Of a stretch of DNA of 64,000 bases, positions 45,854 to 54,995 are shown one piece after another. The translations under genes and the position numbers were made by a program. The notes under the pieces are model-generated. The model had not been told where the DNA came from and did not search any database. It saw only the letters and a program-made list of their open reading frames with translations. Within the stretch, counting starts at the first letter, position 1. Each line of letters starts with the position of its first letter. Origin of the DNA: Anaeromyxobacter soli (GTDB taxonomy: Bacteria; Myxococcota; Myxococcia; Myxococcales; Anaeromyxobacteraceae); NCBI RefSeq assembly GCF_022808855.1, contig NZ_JAKZLF010000019.1:1-64000 (forward strand). The letters run 5' to 3'.

Positions 45854-47047
45854 TCAGGCCGCCTCGAACCGGTGCCTTCCCCCGGAGCGCCGGTGCTTGC
45901 TGGCGATGTCGGTGACCGCCTCCACGACGCGTGCGACGTCGCCGTCCGTCATCTTGGAGTATATGGGCAGCGAGACGCTTCGGCGGTAGACGTCGAGCGC
46001 CACGGGGAGCTGCTCGGGCGCGTAACCGTAAGTGTCTCGATAGTACGGATGGACGTGGAGCGGGATGAAGTGTACCGAGGCGCCAATCCCGCGCTCCTTG
46101 AGCTCCACGATGAAGCGATCCCGGTCGATTCCGAGCGCTCCTGGGCGAAGCTTCAGGACGTACAAATGGTGCGTGTGGTCACGATCCGTCGACCACGACA
46201 TCAGCTCGAAGGCCCGATGGTCGATGAAGGCGCGGTCGTAGGTCACCGCGATCTCGCGGCGCCGCTCGAGCATCTCGTCGGCCCGCTCCAGCTGGCCCAG
46301 GCCGATCGCCGACGCGATGTCGGTCAGGTTGTACTTGTAGCCCGGCGCGATGATCTCGTAGTACCAGCTGCCCTCGGCCGAGTACCGCTTCCACGCGTCC
46401 CGCGAGATCCCGTGGAGCGACATGAACCGCATCCGGTCCGCCCACTCCGCGTTGGCGGTCACCGCCGCGCCGCCTTCACCCGTCGTGATCGTCTTCGTCG
46501 CATAGAACGAGAAGCAGGAGATGTCGGCGAGAGTCCCGACCTTTCGCCCGCGATAGCGACCCGGGAAGCAGTGGGCGGCGTCGTCGATCACGAAGATGCC
46601 GCGCGGCCTCGCCAGCGCGACGATTTCGTCCATGTCCGCGGGCACGCCCGCGAAGTGCACGGGCATGATCGCCCGCGTGCGCGGCGTGATCGCCCGCTCG
46701 ATGGCGGCGGGGTCCACGTTGTGGTCGGACCCGCGCACGTCCACGAGCACGGGGGTCGCGCCGAGGTACCTGACCACTTCGGCGGTGGCCGCGAACGTCA
46801 AGGTGGGGACGATCACCTCGTCGCCGGCCTTCACGCCGACCGCCTCGAGGGCGAGGTGAAGCGCAGCCGTACAGGAGTTCACCATCACGGCGTGCGGCGC
46901 GCCCGTCGCGGCGCCGAACCGGCGCTCGAATTCCTTCGTCTTCGGGCCGGTCGTGATCCAGCCGGAGCGGAGGGTCTCGACGACGGACTCGACCTCCGCC
47001 TCCGAGATGTCGGGTAACGCGAACGGCAGGAAGTTGGCGGCGCGCAT
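45854..47047 (-). CDS. DegT/DnrJ-type sugar aminotransferase
   Basis: A 397-residue PLP enzyme. The PLP-binding Lys185 is in FYATKTITTGEGG, with DDAAHCF for the cofactor Asp. It likely aminates the 4-keto product of the CapD/WbpM-type dehydratase next to it, giving a 4-amino-4,6-dideoxy sugar (PglE-like); alternative substrates cannot be excluded. First gene of a two-gene operon. ATG 47047 has GGGAGCG upstream. Confidence 0.88.
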   Translation of the reverse strand: MRAANFLPFALPDISEAEVESVVETLRSGWITTGPKTKEFERRFGAATGAPHAVMVNSCTAALHLALEAVGVKAGDEVIVPTLTFAATAEVVRYLGATPVLVDVRGSDHNVDPAAIERAITPRTRAIMPVHFAGVPADMDEIVALARPRGIFVIDDAAHCFPGRYRGRKVGTLADISCFSFYATKTITTGEGGAAVTANAEWADRMRFMSLHGISRDAWKRYSAEGSWYYEIIAPGYKYNLTDIASAIGLGQLERADEMLERRREIAVTYDRAFIDHRAFELMSWSTDRDHTHHLYVLKLRPGALGIDRDRFIVELKERGIGASVHFIPLHVHPYYRDTYGYAPEQLPVALDVYRRSVSLPIYSKMTDGDVARVVEAVTDIASKHRRSGGRHRFEAA

Positions 47048-47328
47048 CGCTCCCTGTTTACCACGGATGGTGCGGTCTCATGAATGGCCCTCGGACGTGG
47101 AAGGTACGAGAAGTTGGAGTGCCCCGCTGGACCTGTGTCGCCACTGCGCGTGCGCACGCGACTCCGCCTCGCCGCCTGGCGCTTACGCGCTTTCCTCGTC
47201 AGCGGCGCGACCCGCAGCATCTCGGTGATCGGACGACCGTCCCACCGCTCCCATTCCGACTCCGTTGCGGCGCCAGCGCGGGGCTTTTCCGTCCGCCGGT
47301 TTACGCGTAGAGTCCCACCTCCTCCGGT
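47048..47328. other. Divergent 281-nt intergenic region
   Basis: It lies between the minus-strand aminotransferase and the plus-strand wbpA-like gene, so it must hold both promoters. It is lower in GC near 47048-47120. I see no strong -35/-10 pair and no gene. Confidence 0.5.
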
Positions 47329-48654
47329 ATGGACATGCAGAAACTCTTCGACGGCATCCAGAATCGCTCCGCGCGGATCGGCATCATCGGGCAGGGCTAC
47401 GTGGGGTTGCCCCTCGGCCTCGTCTTCTGCAGCGCCGGCTTTCACGTCACGGGCTTCGACATCGACGCGAAGAAGGTCGCCACGCTCTCCAGGGGCGAGT
47501 CCTACATTCGCCACATCGGCCCGGAACGCGTCGCCGCGGCCGTCGAGAGCGGGCGGTACGTGGCGACCGACGACTTCGATCGGCTCGCCGAATGCGACGC
47601 GGTCTTGATCTGCGTCCCCACTCCGCTCGGCAAGCACCGGGAGCCCGACAACTCCTTCATCCACTCGACCGCTCGGGAGATCGCGAAGCGGCTGCGGCCT
47701 GGACAGCTCGTCGTCCTCGAGTCCACCACGTACCCGGGAACCACCGACGAGGAGGTGAAGCCCATCCTCGAGTCGAGCGGGCTCGAGTGCCCGAAGGACT
47801 TCTTGCTCGCGTTCTCCCCTGAGCGCGAAGACCCCGGCAACGAGCGGTTCTCGACGCGCTCCATCCCGAAGGTGGTCGGGGGCGTCAACGCCCCTTCGAC
47901 GGAGGCGGCGGTCCAGCTCTACCGCGCCGCGCTCGACACCGTGGTCCCCGTCTCGAGCTCCCGCGTCGCAGAGTCGGGGAAGCTCCTCGAGAACATCTTC
48001 CGCTCGGTCAACATCGCGCTCGTGAACGAGCTAAAGGTCATCTTCGACCGGATGGACATCGACGTCTGGGAGGTCATCGAGGCCGCGAAGACCAAGCCGT
48101 TCGGGTTCATGCCGTTCTATCCCGGCCCCGGGCTCGGCGGGCACTGCATCCCGCTCGACCCCTTCTACCTCTCCTGGAAGGCTGCCGAGTTCGGCTCCTG
48201 GGCGCGGTTCATCGAGCTCGCGGGTGAGGTGAACACCCGCATGCCGGGCTATGTTGTCGAGAAGACCGTCCGCGCGCTGAACGACGACGGGAAGGCGCTG
48301 CGCGGCTCGCGCGTCCTCGTGCTCGGTCTGTCCTACAAGGCGAACATCGACGACGATCGGGAGTCCCCGTCGTACGAGCTCATCGAGCTCTTCCAGCACG
48401 GGGGGGCGCAGGTGGACTACTGCGATCCCTACTTTCCGGTCTCGCACCCGACACGGAAGCACGACCTCGCGATGCGCTCGGTGCCGTGCACGCCGAAGAC
48501 GCTCGCGACCTACGACGTCGTCGTTCTCTCGACGGCGCACGACGAGTTCAAGCGCCCCGAGATCTACGAAAACGTGCCGCTCGTCGTCGACACGCGCAAC
48601 GTCGTCGCCTCGCTGCGAGGCGGCGGTGGGCCGCGGAGGCTCGTGAAGGCATGA
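47329..48654 (+). CDS. wbpA: UDP-N-acetylglucosamine 6-dehydrogenase (WbpA-like)
   Basis: A 441-residue nucleotide-sugar dehydrogenase. Rossmann motif GQGYVGLPLG near residue 22, SYIRHI near 65 (typical of WbpA rather than UDP-glucose dehydrogenase), and the catalytic Cys273 in GLGGHCIPLDPFY. It oxidises C6 to a carboxylate with two NAD+. The following wbpB, wbpD and wbpE homologues support UDP-GlcNAc as the substrate. First gene of the diacetamido-uronate set. A GC hairpin (48665-48683) follows without a U-tract. Confidence 0.9.
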   Translation: MDMQKLFDGIQNRSARIGIIGQGYVGLPLGLVFCSAGFHVTGFDIDAKKVATLSRGESYIRHIGPERVAAAVESGRYVATDDFDRLAECDAVLICVPTPLGKHREPDNSFIHSTAREIAKRLRPGQLVVLESTTYPGTTDEEVKPILESSGLECPKDFLLAFSPEREDPGNERFSTRSIPKVVGGVNAPSTEAAVQLYRAALDTVVPVSSSRVAESGKLLENIFRSVNIALVNELKVIFDRMDIDVWEVIEAAKTKPFGFMPFYPGPGLGGHCIPLDPFYLSWKAAEFGSWARFIELAGEVNTRMPGYVVEKTVRALNDDGKALRGSRVLVLGLSYKANIDDDRESPSYELIELFQHGGAQVDYCDPYFPVSHPTRKHDLAMRSVPCTPKTLATYDVVVLSTAHDEFKRPEIYENVPLVVDTRNVVASLRGGGGPRRLVKA

Positions 48655-48769
48655 ACTGACGGCGGCGCACCCGCGGGGTGCGCGCCACGCGGCGGGTGAC
48701 GGCCGATCGGGTGTACGTCCGTCGCGAAGGGGCGGTGGCGCAGGGCCCTCCACCGCGCCAGGGGGCATC

Positions 48770-49723
48770 ATGAAGAACTTTGCGATGACGGGCGTCGGCG
48801 GGTACATCGCGCCGCGCCACCTGCAGGCGATCAAGGATACTGGCAACCGCCTCGTGGCGGCACTGGACCCGCACGACGCAGTCGGCATCCTCGACCGCTA
48901 CTTCGACGACGTCGCGTACTTCCGGGAGTTCGAGCGGTTCGATCGTCACGTCGAGAAGCTGCGGCGCCGCGGCGACGACGAGCGCATCCACTACGTCTCG
49001 ATCTGCACGCCGAACTACCTGCACGACGCGCACATGCGCTTCGCCCTGCGCGTCGGAGCCGACGCGATCTGCGAGAAGCCGCTCGTGCTGAACCCGTGGA
49101 ACCTCGACGCGCTGCAAGAGCTGGAGGCAGAGACGGGGCGGCGGGTGTTCAACATCCTGCAGCTGCGGCTGCACCCGACCATCGTGGCGCTGAAGGAGCG
49201 CATCGCCGCGGAGCCACCCGGCAAGATCCACGACATCGACCTCACGTACATCACCTCGCGCGGGCGCTGGTACGGCGTGTCCTGGAAAGGCGACGTCGAG
49301 AAGTCCGGCGGGATCGCGACCAACATCGGGATCCACTTCTTCGACATGCTCTCCTGGATCTTCGGGAGCGTGCAGGAGATGCAGGTCCACGTGTCCGAGG
49401 CCACGCGCGCGGCAGGCATGCTGCGCCTGGAGCGCGCGGTAGTGCGCTGGTTCCTCTCGCTCGCGAAAAGCGACGTGCCCCAGGCCGCGCGCGACCAGGG
49501 GAAGACCACCTTCCGCTCGCTGACGGTGGACGGTCAGGAGATCGAGTTCTCGGACGGGTTCACCGAGCTCCACACGGCCGTGTACCGGGAGATCCTGGCG
49601 GGGCGCGGCTTCGGACTCGAGGCCGCCCGTCCATCGGTGACCCTCGCGCACGACATCCGCGTCGCCCCAGCCGTGCGGACCTCTCCCCAGCTGATGCATC
49701 CGTTCGTCACCCGAGCGTCTTGA
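48770..49723 (+). CDS. wbpB: UDP-GlcNAcA 3-dehydrogenase (WbpB/WlbA-like)
   Basis: A 317-residue Gfo/Idh/MocA oxidoreductase. N-terminal NAD fold ([14 protein letters not shown]), the family motif ICEKPLVLN near residue 102, and a C-terminal sheet domain with [14 protein letters not shown]. It oxidises C3 of UDP-N-acetylglucosaminuronate. It is 7 nt upstream of wbpD. ATG 48770. Confidence 0.9.
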   Translation: MKNFAMTGVGGYIAPRHLQAIKDTGNRLVAALDPHDAVGILDRYFDDVAYFREFERFDRHVEKLRRRGDDERIHYVSICTPNYLHDAHMRFALRVGADAICEKPLVLNPWNLDALQELEAETGRRVFNILQLRLHPTIVALKERIAAEPPGKIHDIDLTYITSRGRWYGVSWKGDVEKSGGIATNIGIHFFDMLSWIFGSVQEMQVHVSEATRAAGMLRLERAVVRWFLSLAKSDVPQAARDQGKTTFRSLTVDGQEIEFSDGFTELHTAVYREILAGRGFGLEAARPSVTLAHDIRVAPAVRTSPQLMHPFVTRAS

Positions 49724-49730
49724 GGAGCCC

Positions 49731-50378
49731 ATGGACTATTTCGTTCACGAGTCTTCGTACGTCGATGATGGAGCTCAGGTCGGCAAGGGCACGAAGCTCT
49801 GGCACTTCTGCCACGTGCTCTCGGGCGCGGTGATCGGCGAACGCTGCAGCTTCGGTCAGAACTGCTCGATCGCCGGCGGCACGACCATCGGCAACAACGT
49901 CAAGGTCCAGAACAACGTCTCCATCTACGAGGGCACCGTCATCGAGGACGACGTCTTCCTCGGCCCGTCCTGCGTGCTCACGAACGTGACGAACCCGCGC
50001 TCCCAGGTGGTGCGCCGCGCGCTCTACGAGAAGACGCTCCTTCGCCGCGGCGCCTCCATCGGCGCGAACGCCACCGTCGTCTGCGGGGTCACGATCGGCC
50101 GTTACGCCTTCGTCGCGGCCGGCGCGGTGGTCGCGAAGGACGTGCCCGACTACGCGCTCGTGGTCGGGGTGCCCGGCCGCTTTGCGGGGTGGATGAGCCG
50201 GCACGGGCATCGGCTTCCCAAACCTGACGGCGAGGGCATCATGCGCTGCCCGGAGAGCGGGCTCCGCTACAGGGAGGTCGAGCCAGGCGTGGTGCGCTGC
50301 CTGGATGTCGACGAGGAAGCACCGCTCCCGCCCGAGCTGGCGGTGGGCAAGGTGGCGTACGACACCTTCAAGAAGTGA
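49731..50378 (+). CDS. wbpD: UDP-GlcNAc3NA N-acetyltransferase (WbpD/WlbB-like)
   Basis: A 215-residue left-handed beta-helix acetyltransferase with hexapeptide repeats through about 15-150 ([28 protein letters not shown]). It acetylates the 3-amino group using acetyl-CoA. The C-terminal extension (about 175-215) with MRCPESG and GVVRCL could be a zinc-ribbon-like tail, which is common in this family. It overlaps wbpE by 4 nt if the first GTG is used. Confidence 0.9.
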   Translation: MDYFVHESSYVDDGAQVGKGTKLWHFCHVLSGAVIGERCSFGQNCSIAGGTTIGNNVKVQNNVSIYEGTVIEDDVFLGPSCVLTNVTNPRSQVVRRALYEKTLLRRGASIGANATVVCGVTIGRYAFVAAGAVVAKDVPDYALVVGVPGRFAGWMSRHGHRLPKPDGEGIMRCPESGLRYREVEPGVVRCLDVDEEAPLPPELAVGKVAYDTFKK

Positions 50379-51502
50379 GAGCGCGCGTGGCTGAGCATTC
50401 CAGGATCCCCGTTCTCGACCTCGCACCGGAGCTGGACGAGGTCGGGCCTGCGCTCGAGGCGGCGTTCCGTCGCGTCATGGCCTCGGGCCACTTCATCCTC
50501 GGGCCCGAGGTCGATGCGTTCGAGCGCGAGGTCGCCGAGTACCTGGGCGTTCGGTACGCGATCGGCGTGAACTCGGGGACCGACGCGCTCGTCATCGCGC
50601 TCCGGGCCCTCGGCATCGGGCCAGGCGACGAGGTCGTGACTTCACCGTTCACGTTCTTCGCCACGCCAGAGTCCGTCAGCGTGGTCGGGGCGACGCCGGT
50701 CTTCGTCGACGTCGATCCCGAGACCTTCAACCTCCGGCCCGAGCTCGTCGCGCGCGCGATCACGCCCCGCACGAAGGCCATTCTTCCCGTCCACCTCTTC
50801 GGCCATGCCGCGGATCTCGAGGCGCTGCAGTCGCTCGCCCGTGCGAAGGGACTCCGAATCGTGGAGGACGTCGCGCAGGCTTTCGGTGGGTCGCTGAACG
50901 GCCGGAAGCTCGGGACCTTCGGCGACGCAGGGGCCTTCTCGTTCTTCCCCTCGAAGAACCTCGGCTGCCTGGGAGATGGCGGGCTCGTCGCGACGAACGA
51001 CGCGGAGGTCGCGGACGCCGCCCGCATGCTGCGCGCGCACGGATCCCGGAAGAAGTACGAGAACGAGCAGATCGGCTACAACTCGCGGCTCGATGCGCTC
51101 CAGGCGGCGTTCCTCCGCGCGAAGCTGCCGCACGTCGACGCGTGGAACGCGGGTCGGCGTGAGGCGGCGATCCGGTATCGCGAGCTGCTCGCCGGAGTGC
51201 CTGGCATCGTGCTCCCCTCGGAGCGCCAGGGGGTGCGGCACGTCTATCATCAGTTCACGATTCGCGTTCTCGACGGGCGCCGCGATGCGCTGAAGGCAGC
51301 GCTCGCCGACGCCGGCGTCGACACGATGGTGTACTACCCGAAGGCGGCTCATCGACTGCCGGTCTACGAGGGGTTCGGAGAGTTCCCGCAAGCCGATGCG
51401 GCGAGCGGCGAGGTGTTGTCGTTGCCGATGTGGCCGCGGATACCTGTCGCCGTTCAGGAACGGGTCGCGAGAGCGCTCCGCGAAGCGAAGGCTCGTGGAT
51501 GA
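50375..51502 (+). CDS. wbpE: UDP-3-keto-GlcNAcA 3-aminotransferase (WbpE-like)
   Basis: A 375-residue DegT-type PLP enzyme. PLP Lys194 is in [14 protein letters not shown], with IVEDVAQ for the cofactor Asp. It transfers the amino group of glutamate to C3, the step between WbpB and WbpD. GTG 50375 overlaps the previous stop (GTGA); GTG 50387 is an alternative. No WbpI-type 2-epimerase follows. Confidence 0.9.
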   Translation: MRARVAEHSRIPVLDLAPELDEVGPALEAAFRRVMASGHFILGPEVDAFEREVAEYLGVRYAIGVNSGTDALVIALRALGIGPGDEVVTSPFTFFATPESVSVVGATPVFVDVDPETFNLRPELVARAITPRTKAILPVHLFGHAADLEALQSLARAKGLRIVEDVAQAFGGSLNGRKLGTFGDAGAFSFFPSKNLGCLGDGGLVATNDAEVADAARMLRAHGSRKKYENEQIGYNSRLDALQAAFLRAKLPHVDAWNAGRREAAIRYRELLAGVPGIVLPSERQGVRHVYHQFTIRVLDGRRDALKAALADAGVDTMVYYPKAAHRLPVYEGFGEFPQADAASGEVLSLPMWPRIPVAVQERVARALREAKARG

Positions 51503-51521
51503 CATCGGAGCGCAGAGCTGG

Positions 51522-52739
51522 ATGAAGCTGGCCTACATGACGGCGTCCTTCCCGTACGGAACGGGCGAGACGTTCCTGATCTCGGAGATCGCCGCGCTGA
51601 AGAGCTTGGGGGTGGAGCTGTACGTGATCCCCCTTTATCCCCGGGGTAGTCGCAGGCCGGACTGGGACCCTGACACCGAGGGGGTCCACTTGCTCGACGA
51701 GGGACTCTGTTCGATCCGCGTTCTCCTGGGCGCAGCCAGCGCTTGTTCAAGGGAGCCTCTCGCCTCGGCGCGCGCCGTCTTCAAGTTACTGAGTGCATCA
51801 ACACGGCACGCGGCGAAGAACCTCGCCGTCGTCCCGAAGGCGCTCTGGGCTTTCCGGGAACTCGAGCGAAGGGGCTGTGAGCATCTCCACGTGCACTGGG
51901 CTGCGACCACGGCGTCCGCCGGCATGGTGGCCGCGCAGTTGGCCGGAATCCCCTGGTCCATGTCATGCCATCGGTGGGATATCCACGAGAACAATCTGCT
52001 CGCTGCAAAGGTGCACTCCGCGGCGTTCACTCGGTTCATTTCCCGTGGGGGCCAGCGCGATGCGGGGCAGCTCGGCGCCGCCGCGGGCCGTACGCATGTG
52101 ATCCCCATGGGAACCTGGGTGCCGCCGTTCGTTCCGCCCCTGCTATGGCCGAGCGGCACTCCCTTCAGAGTCCTGTGTCCAGCGAATCTTCTTCCGGTCA
52201 AAGGTCACTCATACCTGCTGGCGGCGTGTGCGGAGCTCATCGCTGAAGGTCGCGACGTAGAGCTTGCACTGGCTGGCGATGGGCCGCTTCGCGGAGAACT
52301 AGCTGCGCAAGCAAGGCGCGCCGGAATCGCTGGGCGTGTCACGTTTCTGGGGCACCTTCCGCGGCCGGAGCTCCTCAGGCTGTACGAAGACCGCCGGGTC
52401 AACGCAGTCGTGCTTCCCAGCCTGGACCTCGGCGGAGGGGAGCATGAGGGCGTGCCGGTCTCGCTGATGGAGGCGATGGCCTTTGGCGTTCCGGTGCTCT
52501 CGACGCGGACGGGATCCATTCCGGAGCTGCTTCCGGACGACCTCGGTCTCACGGTGCCGCAACGAAACGCATCCGCACTTGCGGAGCGTCTGCGCCTCCT
52601 CATTTGCGACGAGCAGCACTATCGCTCGGTCGGCGCGATGTGCAGGACTCGCGTTCGCGAGGGCTGCTCAGTGGACAGCTCTGCCGCGCGCCTGCTGGCG
52701 TTGATTCGCCGCGACGCACATGAGCCCTGCCGACTCTAA
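51522..52739 (+). CDS. GT4 glycosyltransferase
   Basis: A 405-residue GT-B enzyme. The N-terminal start MKLAYMTASFPYGTGETF is followed by a C-terminal nucleotide-sugar domain: LALAGDGPLRGEL, FLGHLPRPELL and EGVPVSLMEAMAFG (the E-x7-E pair). Adds a sugar to the lipid-linked repeat unit. Base composition is less GC-rich than flanking genes. The stop overlaps the opposite-strand epimerase stop by 4 nt (CTAA). GTG 51495 is a possible earlier start. Confidence 0.9.
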   Translation: MKLAYMTASFPYGTGETFLISEIAALKSLGVELYVIPLYPRGSRRPDWDPDTEGVHLLDEGLCSIRVLLGAASACSREPLASARAVFKLLSASTRHAAKNLAVVPKALWAFRELERRGCEHLHVHWAATTASAGMVAAQLAGIPWSMSCHRWDIHENNLLAAKVHSAAFTRFISRGGQRDAGQLGAAAGRTHVIPMGTWVPPFVPPLLWPSGTPFRVLCPANLLPVKGHSYLLAACAELIAEGRDVELALAGDGPLRGELAAQARRAGIAGRVTFLGHLPRPELLRLYEDRRVNAVVLPSLDLGGGEHEGVPVSLMEAMAFGVPVLSTRTGSIPELLPDDLGLTVPQRNASALAERLRLLICDEQHYRSVGAMCRTRVREGCSVDSSAARLLALIRRDAHEPCRL

Positions 52740-53809
52740 CGAAGGATGCCGGGAGGGGGCTGCCTGAGCTTCTGAACGGCCTTCGTGATCAGCGCACGCA
52801 ACGATTGGCCTCGAGATGCGGCCTGCCTCTCGAAGCGCGCCCGGGCATTCGCAAAATGAACGGCGCGCTCGGGAAATGTCATCTCGAGCGCGGAGAGCTG
52901 TGCGATGTGAAGGCGATGATAGAAGGGGCTCGCCAACGTTCCTTGCGTGTCGTAATTGGACCAATACGGCCCGCAATAACGGGGAAGCCAGCGGCAGAGC
53001 GCGGCCAGCGTGCGGTCGAGGGCGACCGCAACCGCGTCGTCGGGTCGCACCAGAAGGAAGTCGTGCAATCCAAATAGCGAGAAGATCCACCCATTCAAGA
53101 CGGCGTTCTCACGCTGCGACGCAACTTCTTCCAGCACCAGCCCCTCGGGGACATCGCGCGCAACCCCACCGCGATCCACTGGCAGCAGCATGAGCGCAAG
53201 GGCGCGGCGCGCTGCCTCGAGAAACACCTCGTTGCGCGTCACGTCATACGCACGGACGAGCAGTGACGTGCCCTCGCCTTGCGTCATGGACGAATACTCT
53301 GACCGATCCTGGGCACCCAGGAGCGACCACACGGGCCACCCACCCAGCCGGTCCTGGTGCTCGAGGGCCCATTGGGCTCCTGCCAAGAATACATCGCGAT
53401 GCGCAGGCACGCTCCGGCCAGTCGCAAGCCACAGATCCCAGTGCCCCAGGGCTTGCTGGAAGACTGCGGTCGGGTACTGTACCGGGCTTCCGTCAGCAAG
53501 CTGATTGAGAATCAGTCCATTCTCGTCGACTGGGCCCTGCCAGCGAGCTTTCCCGGTTAGATCATTGAAATACCCGGCCAGTTTTCCGGCAACGAACTGT
53601 GAGCCGAGCCCTTGAGGGGCATGCCAGTACCCCCGCCCGCTCAGCATGCCACCCCAATGCCGAAACATCTGAATATAGAGCCGGACACGACTTCCAACGC
53701 GAGAACGCGTCTGGACCCTGCCGGTGGGCGCTGTGTCAGTCACTGAGCTCTCGAGTACCCAAGAAGAAGATCTCGCATTGCACGATGGTCCTTCGCAAAT
53801 ATCAGGCAT
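52736..53809 (-). CDS. D-glucuronyl C5-epimerase-family protein
   Basis: A 357-residue protein whose core matches the C-terminal catalytic domain of glucuronyl C5-epimerases (GLCE_C): YSSMTQGEGTSLLVRAY, ENAVLNGWIFSLFGLHDF and WSNYDTQGTLASPFYHRLHI align with the conserved blocks of the animal heparan sulfate enzyme. No signal peptide or clear membrane helix, so it probably acts in the cytoplasm or on lipid-linked sugars. It would invert C5 of a uronic acid residue. ATG 53809 has GGAG upstream, which decides the start. It is 16 nt after the GT4 gene on the same strand. Confidence 0.82.
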   Translation of the reverse strand: MPDICEGPSCNARSSSWVLESSVTDTAPTGRVQTRSRVGSRVRLYIQMFRHWGGMLSGRGYWHAPQGLGSQFVAGKLAGYFNDLTGKARWQGPVDENGLILNQLADGSPVQYPTAVFQQALGHWDLWLATGRSVPAHRDVFLAGAQWALEHQDRLGGWPVWSLLGAQDRSEYSSMTQGEGTSLLVRAYDVTRNEVFLEAARRALALMLLPVDRGGVARDVPEGLVLEEVASQRENAVLNGWIFSLFGLHDFLLVRPDDAVAVALDRTLAALCRWLPRYCGPYWSNYDTQGTLASPFYHRLHIAQLSALEMTFPERAVHFANARARFERQAASRGQSLRALITKAVQKLRQPPPGILR

Positions 53810-53825
53810 CGCTCCACAGCCGCGC

Positions 53826-54959
53826 CTAGGTTTGCCGGTCGATAGCGCGTCCTGAAAGCCTGCAGTAGAGGTTCTCATACGCCGACGCCATCACGCGTAC
53901 ATCAAGCGCTTCGCTGGCGAGTCGCGACGCAGCGAGTCCCATGGCGCGTCGGAGTGTGGCGTCGGATCCGAGCTCGAGCATTGCGTCGCCAAGGGAACGG
54001 GCGTCCTTCGGACGCGCGAGACGACCCGTCGTGCCCGAACGTACGAGCTCCGGGACGCCGCCCACGGCAGTAGCTGCGACCGGGAGGCCAGCCGCCATTG
54101 CCTCCATGATCGAGACCGGAGTTCCCTCCCAGTCCGAGGACAAGACAAACACGTCGGACGCTCCCAGGAGCGAGGGCATGTCGCGGCGCTCGCCGAGAAA
54201 CCGGACACGATCTCGGATTCCAAGGGCGCCAGCCTGATTCTGGACGCTTGTCAGCAGCGGCCCGTCACCTGCGAGCAGGAGTATCGCCGTGGGGAGCGCC
54301 ACGGTCGTACGGGCAAACGCGTCTATCAGAAGATGCAGGTTCTTCTGCGGAGCGAACCGTGCGACGCACACGAACACCACCGCATCGTCCGGCACCCCCT
54401 CGGACGCGCGCCAGGCTCTGCGGTCCATCGATGGGCTCGCCATGGCTGCCAGGGGAATGCCGATCGGGATGAGCGCCGCCGGTGGGCGGCGATAGAGGAG
54501 TTCGAAGGAACGAGCTACCTCGGCGCTGATCGCAACCGGCGCCACTCCCAAGCGAAATGCAAACCGGTACGCGACGCGATGAAGGGCCGGGACCTCTTGC
54601 CGGGCGATGTTATGGACTGTGTGAACGCACGCAATTTCACGCTTCACCAGCGACGGAAGCACGTACGACAGCGCGAACCGATGAGTGTGCACCACGTCTG
54701 GCCGGAGTTCGCGGAGTGTTCGCCAGACTGCGATGGCGCATGAAGGGTCCGGGCCGGGTCGCTTCGAGAGATAGTATGACCGGACCCCGCCCCGGTGGAG
54801 TTCCGATTCGATGATCGACCCTGCTGCCGGGTAGAGACTCAAGACGGAGGCATCGACCCGCCGGGGATCGAGCGCGCAAAGGAGATTGAGCAGCATGCGC
54901 TCGGCACCGCCGGTGCCCAGATTGGGAATCACATGCACCAAGCGAAGACGGTCAGTCAT
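53826..54959 (-). CDS. GT4 glycosyltransferase
   Basis: A 377-residue GT-B enzyme with VIPNLGTGGAERMLLNLL at the N terminus, LLAGDGPLLTSV and EGTPVSIMEAMAAG (E-x7-E). Transfers a sugar from a nucleotide donor to a lipid-linked intermediate. Strong Shine-Dalgarno GGAGGA before ATG 54959. Composition is lower in GC than the outer parts of the locus. Upstream is Wzx (36-nt gap), downstream the epimerase. Confidence 0.92.
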   Translation of the reverse strand: MTDRLRLVHVIPNLGTGGAERMLLNLLCALDPRRVDASVLSLYPAAGSIIESELHRGGVRSYYLSKRPGPDPSCAIAVWRTLRELRPDVVHTHRFALSYVLPSLVKREIACVHTVHNIARQEVPALHRVAYRFAFRLGVAPVAISAEVARSFELLYRRPPAALIPIGIPLAAMASPSMDRRAWRASEGVPDDAVVFVCVARFAPQKNLHLLIDAFARTTVALPTAILLLAGDGPLLTSVQNQAGALGIRDRVRFLGERRDMPSLLGASDVFVLSSDWEGTPVSIMEAMAAGLPVAATAVGGVPELVRSGTTGRLARPKDARSLGDAMLELGSDATLRRAMGLAASRLASEALDVRVMASAYENLYCRLSGRAIDRQT

Positions 54960-54995
54960 GCATCCTCCTCGCCTGGAAGACGTCATTTGACGGGC

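Noticed and set aside
48665-48683. An 8-bp perfect hairpin after the wbpA-like gene considered as a terminator.
   Set aside because: No U-tract follows and the next three genes continue the same pathway, so readthrough is more likely.
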